Shown piece after piece: positions 36,023 through 45,800 of a stretch of DNA of 64,000 bases (the first letter of the stretch is position 1; the number at the start of each line of letters is the position of its first letter). The position numbers and the translations under genes are program-made. The DNA lies in the NCBI RefSeq assembly GCF_001984105.1, contig NZ_MTQM01000008.1, forward strand, positions 558,001 through 622,000, in the 5' to 3' direction. Below the pieces are notes generated by a model. That model saw only the letters and a program-made list of their open reading frames with translations, was not told where the DNA came from and did not search any database. Source of the DNA: Microbacterium sp. CSI-V. Its GTDB lineage: Bacteria > Actinomycetota > Actinomycetes > Actinomycetales > Microbacteriaceae.

Positions 36023-36769
36023 ATGCGCTTCACCTCACACACCCTGCTCGACGACGGCGTCCTCGAGCGCGAATTCACGCTCGCCGGTTTCACCGGCATC
36101 CTGTGGATGCCACCCACCGCCACCCCGTCATCGCCGGTGCCGCTGCTCCTCCTGAACCAGCCCGGCGGCTTCGGCACGCGCCAGATGTACACACGGCTCG
36201 TTGCCCGCGCGACGGCGGCCGCAGCGGAGGGCTTCGCGTCGGTGACGATCGAGCTCCCCGGCACCGGTGATCGCCCGCCACTGCCCGGCGCCGACAAGGC
36301 TCGGGCCGACCTGCGCGCCGCGCTCGCCGCGGGCGAGAAGCCGAGCGACGACGTGATCGACCGGCTCATCCTCCCGCTCGTGGATGCCGCCGTCCCCGAC
36401 TGGCAGGCCACCCTGGATGCCGTGCTCGAACTGCCCGGGATCGGCACCAGGGTCGGCTTCTCCGGCGGAGTCATCGCCATCGGCGTCCGCCTCGCGGCCA
36501 CCGACCCGCGCATCGCGGCCGCGGGGCTCTTCGCCGGTAGCTACGCGCCGCGCTCGACGATGGAGGAGGCGCGGGGGATCAGCATCCCGATCCACGTCCT
36601 TCTGCAGTGGGACGACGAGGGCAACGACCGTCAGTCAGCGCTCGACCTGTTCGACGCGTTCGCCTCGCGCGAGAAGACGCTTGTCGCCAACATGGGTGGC
36701 CACACGGGCGTTCCGGCGTTCGCGGGAGAGGATGCCGGGAGGTTCTTCGTGCAGCATCTTCAGGGGTGA
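36023..36769 (+). CDS. Alpha/beta hydrolase
   Basis: About 248 residues; ATG 36023 is best spaced from GAAAGG, with ATG 36017 possible. Landmarks: LLLLNQPGGFGTRQMYTRLV (oxyanion side), a nucleophile-elbow-like VGFSGGVIAIGV in which Ser precedes Gly-Gly, PIHVLLQWDDEGNDRQ with the acid, and MGGHTGVPAF with the late His. The elbow is GFSGG rather than the classic GxSxG. The substrate is unknown. Confidence 0.75.
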   Translation: MRFTSHTLLDDGVLEREFTLAGFTGILWMPPTATPSSPVPLLLLNQPGGFGTRQMYTRLVARATAAAAEGFASVTIELPGTGDRPPLPGADKARADLRAALAAGEKPSDDVIDRLILPLVDAAVPDWQATLDAVLELPGIGTRVGFSGGVIAIGVRLAATDPRIAAAGLFAGSYAPRSTMEEARGISIPIHVLLQWDDEGNDRQSALDLFDAFASREKTLVANMGGHTGVPAFAGEDAGRFFVQHLQG

Positions 36770-36872
36770 AAGCAACGTCGGCTGTCGTGTGGGTGCCTGC
36801 AACCTCGACTCGCACCACGCGCTGCCGCACCTGTCCGACGGTGCCTGCTCACGCACGCGGCAGCGGTCGACG

Positions 36873-36908
36873 GTGCGTCCGCGGCGAAGGGTGTCGCCGC
36901 GGACGCAC
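36873..36908. terminator. Strong hairpin terminator between convergent genes
   Basis: A stem of 15 nearly perfect pairs (GTGCGTCCGCGGCGA / TCGCCGCGGACGCAC) with a 6-base loop, between the hydrolase (plus) and repeat protein (minus) genes. The rest of the gap 36770-37096 shows no gene. Confidence 0.75.
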
Positions 36909-37096
36909 GAACGCGCCAGGTCGCCCGAGCTGAATCCCTGACCTGGTCGGCCCTCCCCAACGGCCAGCTACCCGACCGCCACCCCTGGACCCGCGATCTA
37001 CCTCGCCATGCGTTGTGATCTCGGAGCGCGTGCGGTGGTCGACGTTCGCGGTAGAGCGGTGCAAGGCACGCTCCTGGTGGCGGCCGAGCGCACGGT

Positions 37097-38473
37097 CTAG
37101 CAAGTGGTCGCGAGGGAGTAGATGAGGCTGCCGCCGTCGGTGTCGCTGATGTGGGTGACTCCGGCGGGAGAGGTCTTGGTCCAGGCGCCTTGGTTGGCGG
37201 ATCGGTACAGGTATCCGTCGCTGCCGACGAAGAACGCGTACACGTTGGCGCCCTGGGTGCCGAGTGCGACTTCGCCGGCGGTGATGCCGGCGGGGAGCGC
37301 GGGAAAGGCATTGTTGTTCGCGCTGCTGCCGACAGTGGTGCCGGTGCTGTAGATGAGGCTGCCCGCGTTGGTGCTGCTGATGTGGGTGACTCCGGCGGGG
37401 GAGGTCTTGGTCCAGGCGCCTTGGTTGGCGGATCGGTAGAGGTATCCGTCACTGCCGACGAAGAACGCGTAGGAGTTGCTTCCCTGGCTGCCGTATGCGA
37501 CTTCGCCGGCGGTGATGCCGGCTGGGAGCGCCGGGTAGGCGTTGTTGTTCGCGCTGTTACCGACGGTGCTGCCGGTGCTGTAGACGATGCTGCCGGCATC
37601 GGTGCCGCTGATGTGGGTGACTCCGGCGGCGGAGGTCTTGGTCCAGGCGCCTTGGTTGGCGCTCCGGTAGAGGTAGCCGTCGCTGCCGATAAAGTACGCG
37701 AAGACGTTGGCGCCTTGGGTGCCGATTGCGACTTCGCCGGCGGTGATGCCGGCGGGGAGCGCGGGAAAGGCATTGTTGTTCGCGCTGCTGCCGACGGTGG
37801 TGCCGGTGCTGTAGATGAGGCTGCCCGCGCTGGTGTTGCTGATGTGGGTGACCCCGGCCGGAGAGGTCTGGGTCCACGGGCCCTGGTTGGCGGATCGGTA
37901 GAGGTAGCCGTCGCTGCCGACGAAGAACGCGTAGGTGTTGCTTCCCTGGCTTCCCCACGCGACGTCGCCAGCGGTGATGCCGGCGGGGAGCGCGGGGTAG
38001 GCGTTGTTGTTCGCACTGAACCCCACCAGCTTGCTGGCGGCTGCCGGAGCAGTCACTGTCGCAGTGGCTTGGGCGGCCCCCGAGGAGATCGCCGCAAGTG
38101 TGCCATTGCTGCCCTGCGAGGGCACGTCGATCGCTGGTAGATTCACGCGGCCGCTGCTGTCGCTGACCTGCGTGTTCGTGGTCGTTCCGTCGGCGAACGT
38201 GTACCCGTCGCTCAACGTCGTGGTGACGGAGCGGCCGGCGGTGGGGACGCCTCCGACGGTGACGGTGACGTAGGCGCCGGTGATGGTGCTGCAGGCGGTG
38301 CCGTTATAGCTGGCCTGGTTGAAGGCGAGGACGGCGGCGGTGGAGGCGGATGCCGCGGGGGCGACGGTGGCGACGGCGATGGCGGGGATGGTCCAGGCCG
38401 CGCCCTGCAGGATCGTGCGGCGATTCAGATCAGGGGGGGTAATAGCTGAGGTGTTGTCGGGTGTCTGAGACAT
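37097..38473 (-). CDS. Tat-exported protein with four 77-residue repeats
   Basis: A 458-residue protein from ATG 38473. The N-terminus has a twin-arginine signal (NRRTILQGAAWTIPAIAVAT). An Ig-like domain of about 100 residues follows (TACSTITGAYVTVTVGGVPT). Then come four nearly identical repeats, each with LPAGITAGEVALGTQGAN, VGSDGYLYRSANQGAWT and GVTHISxTxAGSLIYSTGTT. The strand-rich repeats could form a beta-propeller with four blades, as in sugar-binding lectins such as tachylectin-2; that resemblance is only suggestive. No homologue recognised. Confidence 0.75.
   Translation of the reverse strand: MSQTPDNTSAITPPDLNRRTILQGAAWTIPAIAVATVAPAASASTAAVLAFNQASYNGTACSTITGAYVTVTVGGVPTAGRSVTTTLSDGYTFADGTTTNTQVSDSSGRVNLPAIDVPSQGSNGTLAAISSGAAQATATVTAPAAASKLVGFSANNNAYPALPAGITAGDVAWGSQGSNTYAFFVGSDGYLYRSANQGPWTQTSPAGVTHISNTSAGSLIYSTGTTVGSSANNNAFPALPAGITAGEVAIGTQGANVFAYFIGSDGYLYRSANQGAWTKTSAAGVTHISGTDAGSIVYSTGSTVGNSANNNAYPALPAGITAGEVAYGSQGSNSYAFFVGSDGYLYRSANQGAWTKTSPAGVTHISSTNAGSLIYSTGTTVGSSANNNAFPALPAGITAGEVALGTQGANVYAFFVGSDGYLYRSANQGAWTKTSPAGVTHISDTDGGSLIYSLATTC
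37103..38026 (-). repeat. Four tandem 231-bp coding repeats
   Basis: Four copies of 231 bases each in the Tat-exported protein gene, nearly identical at DNA level; most changes are single bases. The high identity suggests recent expansion or ongoing homogenisation, and the region is a likely spot for copy-number change and assembly error. Confidence 0.85.
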
Positions 38474-38834
38474 GGCGGTGCCTTTCGGGTGAGGTCGTTG
38501 CTGAGATGACCGGTAACGGTCGATTCTCCGAACTACCGAGTGAACGCCGGGCCGCGATGGCGTCTCGCGCCTTGGTGGTGAAGCTCACACTGGCTAGCCC
38601 GACGAACTCCCGTGCGCCGTGGCTACGCGGTATCTCGCGAGCAATCTGTGCTCCCGGGGCTGGCCAACGGTGATGGCTCGGCGGGCCACCATTCGCGAAG
38701 CACCCTCCAACTCACCTCCTCTGGCCATCAGGTTCGCCAAGCGACGTTTGGCGTCCATTCACTCAGGCGGCGGTAGGGATGCGTCGGCCTTGATCGGCTG
38801 TCGGCGCAACGTCAGGTCAATGGGTGTCGAGGGG
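38474..38834. other. Upstream region of the Tat-exported gene; no gene recognised
   Basis: About 360 bases between the start of the Tat-exported repeat gene and the MmyB-domain remnant. No ORF here has codon use or similarity that convinces me. It should contain the promoter of the minus-strand gene. Confidence 0.5.
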
Positions 38835-39341
38835 CCGGTGCTGCTCGCGTCGATGCCGACGGTGCCGGCGTTGCTGCTGGGGCGGCGGAATGACGTGTTG
38901 GCGTGGAATCCGCTGGGGCATGCGCTGGTGGCGGGGCATCTGGCGTTCACGGATCCGGATGATCCGGCGACGCGTCCGAACCAGATGCGGCTGCTGTTCC
39001 TCGACCGGCACACGCGTGAGCTGCATCGCGACTGGGCGGACGAGGCGGCGTCGGCGGTCGCGTCGCTGCGGTATGTGGCGGGGCAGTATCCGGACGATCG
39101 CGCGCTCGCCGAGCTCGTGGGGGAGTTGTCGATGAACAGTCGGGAGTTCGCACGCCTGTGGGCGAAGCACGACGTGCGGCTGTGTTCGAGCGGAACGAAG
39201 CGGTTGCAGCACTCGCAGGTGGGCGACCTGGACCTGCATCACGAGGTGCTGCACCTGCCCGACAGCAACGGCCAGCGGCTGCTGACGCACGCGGCGGCGG
39301 CGGGGAGTGCAGCAGCGGACGCGCTTGCGCTGCTCGCCTGA
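38835..39341 (+). pseudogene. MmyB-type regulator remnant lacking the DNA-binding domain
   Basis: The plus frame ending at 39341 encodes the ligand-binding half of an XRE/MmyB-like regulator: PALLLGRRNDVLAWNPLGHALV, PNQMRLLFLDRHTRELHRDW, YPDDRALAELVGELS, and the closing GDLDLHHEVLHLPDSN. In family members an XRE helix-turn-helix of about 75 residues precedes this. Here the 38619-38834 part of the frame encodes no such domain, so the gene seems to have lost its 5' end. Residual expression cannot be excluded. Confidence 0.7.
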
Positions 39342-39881
39342 GGGCGCGGTGTTGGGCGAATGGATGTCACGCCCCACCTCGGAGCTGCTCGATCAAGACC
39401 ACTCTGACCGGGGCGCGAACGTCACAAGCCCGATTCGCTCCGGGATGTCGAGTCCATGGCCTTCTGCGTCGATAGGCCGTACCGCGGACGATAGTCGCCG
39501 CCACCCGTGGTCGTATCGAGTTCGGCCCCGGTACACCGGGCGCGCCCCCGAGACCGTTCTTCACCAGGCTGTCGCCGCGGTTGACGCCTTGGAGCGGGAG
39601 CTGGGCGTGACGAAGCGGACCTTGCTGGACTCGAGGATGCTCAACTCGTGACCTGCCTAGCCGCGCCGCATGAACCGCGGGCTAAGACGGCCTGGGACGA
39701 GAGACCGTCACCATTCGACTAGCTGGGCCGAGGTCCGCATAAGCTGCCGCGTCGCTGGCGTCCCTTTCAATAGCCGGACCGCGAGCCGAGCACAGAGGAG
39801 CTTGCGTCGCAAAGCAACTGCTCACGATCGCCTAGGCTCCGATACCACGGCCGATTCACAACGGGCGCAGGGGGAAATGGC
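39342..39881. other. Decayed intergenic stretch at the island edge; no intact gene
   Basis: About 540 bases with no convincing ORF. One short frame, ending at 39651, has a helical C-terminus (VDALERELGVTKRTLLD) that looks like the tail of a lost gene. No tRNA or direct repeat marking an integration end was found by eye. Confidence 0.5.
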
Positions 39882-42800
39882 ATGACTATCGATACGCGTC
39901 AGATCATCGGCGGGTCCGTCGACGACCTGGCAGAGGGCCTCCGCCCGTTCATCGAGCGGGTGTTCGCCGAGCGTCTCCCCGATGGGCCGTCGTGGGTGCA
40001 GATCGTCGCTCACAAGGACGAGCTCGCGGGCCGACCTACCGCACATCATCATGCGAATGATGTCGGGCTGATGCTGCGAGTGATGACCGAGAAACTGGGC
40101 AACCTCGGCTACCCCTTCGACGGGCATCTTTCGCGACAAGCGGCGAACTGGGCGAGCGAGATGCGCGAGGTGCGCAACAAGCATGCGCACCAGGTCGAGT
40201 TCAGCCCCGCCGAAACCTATCGGGCTCTCGACTCGGCGGAGTTGCTCCTTCGCGAAGTCGGCGCGGCCGACGAAGCGCAGCGGATCGCGGCGCGCAAGCC
40301 GGCGGTGCTGTCGGCACTCAGCGGTGGGGCAACCGGTCGCCCCCTTCCTCCACCGCCGAGCGCCTCGCTTTCCGCCCTACCGGTCGTGCGGCTCCCGGCG
40401 CCTCCGGCTGTTCCACTCCCTTCGTCGGCCGAGACGGAGTCCACCACCCCGCAATCCACCGAGTCGGACGCGGCGGCGACATCGCCGCTCACCCGCCGGC
40501 AACTACGCGAGCAGCCCGAGACGGACGCGTCTGAGACTCCACCTGCTCCGGCGTCGAGCGCGCGTCTTTCGCTCGATGCGGTCACCGAACTCAGCTATGC
40601 CATGGCGCACGCGCGCATCGTGCCCGTGCAGGAGGTGCGGGTCTCGTACTCCGGTCCCGAGCTCCGCGGAGCATCCCTTGCCATCGAAGCCTCTACGGCC
40701 AACGGTTCCCTGGGGGCGCCCAAGGTCGTGATCCTCGACCTCGCGCCCGGTCTGAAGACACTCGCGGGGCTCGACCTGCTGTCCCTCGACCCCGCTCCGA
40801 TGCTGCAGGTCGATACGGAGCAGCCCGGCTCCATCACTCTCACTCTTCGCGGACCGGGCGGCGCGGTGATCGCCGATCATCGGCATCCGGTCCACGTGCT
40901 CGCCGCGAACCAGTGGATCGCCCGGGAGCTGCACCTCGGCCTCGAGCTTCTCGCATCCTTCGCCCAGCCGCAGGCGACCGTATTGACGCCCGTCCTGCAG
41001 CGCGCCTCGGACCTGCTGGGGCAGTCGAGCGGCCGCACAGAGCTCGACGGCTACCAGAGCGACAACCCGGCGAGGGTGGATGCCATGGTCGCGGCCGTCT
41101 GGGATGCCGTGCGCGAACTCGACATCCGCTATGCGGAGCCTCCGGCGAGCTGGGGCCTTCGTGGTCAGAAGGTCCGCACGCCGCAGGAGGTGCTCGAGGG
41201 GCGGCTCGGAACGTGTCTCGACACGACGCTGACGCTCGCCGCGTTGCTCGAACAGGTCGGCATCAACTCGACGCTCTGGCTGGTGGACGGACACATCTTC
41301 CTCGGGTACTGGCGTGAGAACGGCAGCCTCGGTCTGCCCGCGACCACCGATATCGAGGAAGCGGTCAATCTCGCCAAGCTGGGCCGGATCTCGTTGCTGG
41401 AGACGACCCGGATGACCGGGGGTGCGGCATCCGCCACGTTCGACGTCGCCCGCGCAACGCCCCAGCCGTATCTCGAAGCGCGCCGCGACGAGATCCTCGG
41501 TATCACCGATGTGCGCGCAGCCCGTGAGAACGGAATTCTTCCGCTCCCCAGCCGCACGGTGGGTCCTGACGGCGAGGTGACCGTCGTGGAGTATCGACCG
41601 CTGGACCGCGTGCTGGCACCGTTCGTCGCCGACCAGCGCGATGCGCAGGGCCGCGCAGTGGCTCCGCCGCGGGTGGCGCAGTGGAAGAACGCTCTGCTCG
41701 ATCTGAGTCTGCGCAATCGCCTCATCAACTTCACGAGTCGCGCCGGGTATCAGCTCGCGGTGCCGGGCGCCGCACTCGGTCGGCTCGAGGACATGATCAA
41801 CGGAGGAGCGGGCGTCACTCTTCTCGCGTCCGATGACGTTCCGGAGATCGCGCGAGAGCGTGGCATCCGCTTCGGTCGCGACCGGGACGCGGCCGATCGA
41901 GAAGCGCTCCTCGCCGATAAGAGGCAGGCGCACCTGACCGACGTCACCCAGGCGGCCTACACGACGAGGCTGCGCGCTCTGGCCGCGAAAGCGAAGACCG
42001 TCACCGAAGAGACCGGCGCGAACAACCTGTACCTCGCGTTCGGCACCCTGCGATGGGAGTTCAACGATCGGCAGCTGCAATCGCCGCTCGTTCTCGTCCC
42101 GGTCACGTTGGAAAGCGTGTCGCGTGGACAGTCCTTCCGTCTCGTCCTCGACGAGGCGGGTGCGTCCACGCCGAACTACTGCCTCCTCGAGAAGCTCAAG
42201 GTGAGCTTCGGCATCGAGGTGCCCGGGCTCGCGAATCCGGCGACGGATGCCGCGGGGATCGACCTCGGCGCGGCGTTCGATGCGGTGCGCCAGGCGATGG
42301 TCGACGCGAAGCGGCCCTTCGTCGTCGAGGACACTGTGCACCTCGGCATCCTTCAGTTCGCGAAGTTCCGGCTGTGGAAGGATCTCGACGACAACTGGGA
42401 AGAGCTCGCGACGAACTCGCTCGTCACCCACCTCATCCATTCGCCCAATGACGCCTACATCGATGCGGTCCCGGCGCCGGTCGATGTCGATCTCGACGCG
42501 CTCTCGGCGCAGGTTCCCGTCTCCGCGGATTCTTCGCAACTCGAGGCCGTCGTCGAGGCCGTGGAGGGCCGTACCTTCGTGCTCGAAGGCCCCCCGGGCA
42601 CCGGAAAATCGCAGACCATCACGAACCTGCTGGCTCGGTCGTTGGCATCCGGGAAGCGCGTGCTCTTCGTGGCGGAGAAGCGCGCGGCTCTGGAGGTCGT
42701 AAAAGACCGATTGGATGCCGTCGGGCTCGGCTCCTTCTCGCTCGACCTGCATGACAAGGGCGCGCGACCCAATGCCGTGCGCGAGCAGCTCCGGGCGGCG

Positions 42801-45800
42801 CTCGACGCCACCGCCCGGCCCGATCGGGCCGCGCTGTCCGCACAGCGTGAGGCGGCGGAGTCCAGTCGCGGCGCGCTGTCGCGCTACGCGCAGCGAGTAC
42901 ACGAACCGAACGCGGCAGGTCTGTCCCTGTACTCGGCGCGATCGCAGCTGCTGGCATCGGCGACGGACATCCCGCCGCTGGACGTGCCCCATTCTCTGGT
43001 CGCCTCGGGAGATCACATCGACCAGCTGCGCGCGACACTGCGTGCGCTTCCCGCGGTCAGTGATCTGGCCCGTCCGGCAGCCACCCATCCGTGGGGGTTC
43101 GTCGACGATCCCGCTATCGATGCGGCCTCTCTGCACAGTGCGGCCCGCGCCTTCGACGACGCTCTCGCAGCCGTCGGCTTGAGTGAGCTGGTGTCTCGCG
43201 TGCGCGGGCCCCAGCAGATGGAGGCGTGGGCGGGTGTCGCTCGGGCGCCGCGCCATGCTCTCGACGCCCTCGACCGTGTCCAGCCCGAGTCGATCGACGA
43301 TCTCGCCCGGCGGCTCGCAACGGCGGCCGCGCAGCCGCCCGCATGGCTCGCTCAGGTCGATCCGCGGGTACTCTCGCGGAACGTTCGCGAGATCCACGCC
43401 GCCGCCCTGGCGGCGGACGCGTCCTCGTTCTTCGGCCGCAAGAAGCGGCGGCGTGCGGTGCTGGCCCAGTTCGCGACCGACCTGCGCGTCGAGCAGACCG
43501 CGATCGACCTGCGCGGTCTCTCTGCGCTGACCGGTGCCATGACCGAGACGGCCGCACAGGTCGACGAGCTGCGCGGTGAGCTGCAGCGCCAGCCCGTCGT
43601 GGTTGCGCCCGCGGACTTCAATCCCTACGTGCCTGGCGAGGCGGAGCAGGTGGGGGCAGCCCTCACGTGGGTGGGGTGGCTCTCGAGGACGCTCGCTTCC
43701 GATGTCTCGGCTGCCGGAGATCTCCGCTCGGACCTGCGCCGTGTCTACGAGACGACAGCGCCCGATGCGGCGTCCGCCGAGCGGTACGCGACGCTCGCCA
43801 CGGCGTGGCGAGCACTGGCAGCTGCGGCGGGCGTCGCGTCTACCGGCGGCGCGTCACGTGACCAGCTCGGTGTCTGGGCCGGGGATGAGGGAATCGCGTC
43901 CACGTGGGAACGCACTCGTACGGGGCGCAACCTGGCGACGACCGAACCGGTCACTCTCGGCCGCTGGGTCGACCTGCTCCGGCACGTGGAACCTCTGCGG
44001 CGCCATGGGATGAACAAGGCGCGAGAGGCCATCCTGGCCGGGCGCGTCCGTGCCGACGACGCGGCGCTCGCCTTCGACAAGGGTGTCGCGTCGGCGTCCC
44101 TCGGCGAACGCGAGGACGCTACCGCACTGAACGACTTCGATCCCGCCGCGCACAACCGGACGATCGGGCGGTTCGCGACGAGTTCGGCTGCCATCCGCAG
44201 CGAGCTTCCGCGGGCCCTGCCCGCTGACATCCTGTCTCAGCGGCGATTCGACCCGAAGTACGACGGCGGCGACATGGGTGCGCTGAAACGTCAGCTCTCG
44301 CGACAGCGCGGTGGGGACAGCGTGCGGACGCTCATGGACAAGTACGGCGATCTGATCACCCAGATCACGCCCTGCATGCTCATGAGCCCGGAATCGGTCG
44401 CCCGGTTCTTCCCCGCCCGCGCCGGGATGTTCGACGTCGTGGTGTTCGACGAGGCTTCGCAGATCCGTGTCGCGGATGCCGTGGGAGCGATGGGACGAGC
44501 GCGTTCCGTCGTGGTGGTCGGGGACTCCAAGCAGATGCCTCCGTCGACCTTCGCGGAGGTGACGGCCGACGTCGACGAGGCTGAGGCGGATACGGGCCTC
44601 GTCGCAGATGAGGAGTCCATCCTCACGGAGTGCACACAAGCGCGGGTTCCGAGTAAGTGGCTGTCGTGGCACTACCGCAGCCAGGACGAGGCGCTCATCG
44701 CCTTCAGCAACCACCAGTACTACGAGAGCCGCTTGTCGTCGTTTCCGGCGCCGTTGCGCGACTTCTCCGCATCGGCACCCGGGGCGCTCGCCGCGTCGAA
44801 GCCCGACTACGGGCTGTCGCTCGTGCGCGTCGACGGTCGGTTCGAACGTTCGGGCGGGCGCGGGGTGCTCCGGACGAATCGCGTCGAAGCGCAGACGATC
44901 GTCGACGAGGTGATCCGACGGTTCGCCGCCGCCGGCGACACCGCTCCGTCAATCGGCATCATCACGTTCAACGTTCAGCAGCGCGACCTCATCGACAACA
45001 TGCTGCGCGACGCCTCGGATGAACGCATCGGTCGCGCGCTCGACGAGCGCGACGGATTGTTCGTGAAGAACCTCGAGAGCGTGCAGGGCGACGAGCGCGA
45101 CACGATCCTGTTCTCGGTCGCCTTCAGCAAGAACGACCGTGGAATGCTCCCGTTGAACTTCGGGCCGCTCTCCCGCGCAGGGGGAGAACGCCGGCTGAAC
45201 GTCGCGGTGACTCGTGCGCGACGACAGGTCGTGCTGTACGCGAGCTTCGACCCCGCGGAGCTTCGAGCCGAGCAGACCTCGGCTCGCGGGCTCAAAGACC
45301 TCAAGTCGTATCTCGAACTCGCCGCGCGCGGAGTCGCACCGACCGATGACTCCACGTCTCGCGTGCCGGTGATCGATCGGCACCGTGACGAGATCGCCGC
45401 GATCTTGAGCGAGCGCGGACTCGTCGTGAAGACGGACGTCGGCCTCTCGGACTTCCGCATCGATCTCACGCTGGCATCCGCGTCCGACCCCGCTCAGCCG
45501 CTCATCGCCGTCCTGCTCGACGGAGAAGGTTGGCGAGCGCGCCGAACGGTGGCGGATCGCGATGGCCTACCCGTCGATGTCCTCGGGAAGTTGATGCGCT
45601 GGCCGGGGATCGAAAGGGTGTGGCTGCCGGAATGGCTCGATGATCCGGATGCCACGGCCGACCGACTCGTCGCGGCGGTGGAAGCCGCCCGGGCCGGGGG
45701 CCGGTCTGTTTCAGACACGAAGGTCGAGGACCTCGATACGCCTGCGGCAGAGGAGCCGGTCGAGCCCGTGCGTTCCGGAATGCCAACGGGGCAGGAGGAC

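Noticed and set aside
37103..38026. CRISPR array
   Set aside because: Regular spacing exists, but the units are 231 bases, in frame and almost wholly identical, so they are protein repeats.
40503..43397. 964-codon minus-strand ORF inside the giant helicase gene
   Set aside because: High-GC shadow frame rich in Arg, His and Gly with no recognisable motif; the plus frame has helicase motifs.
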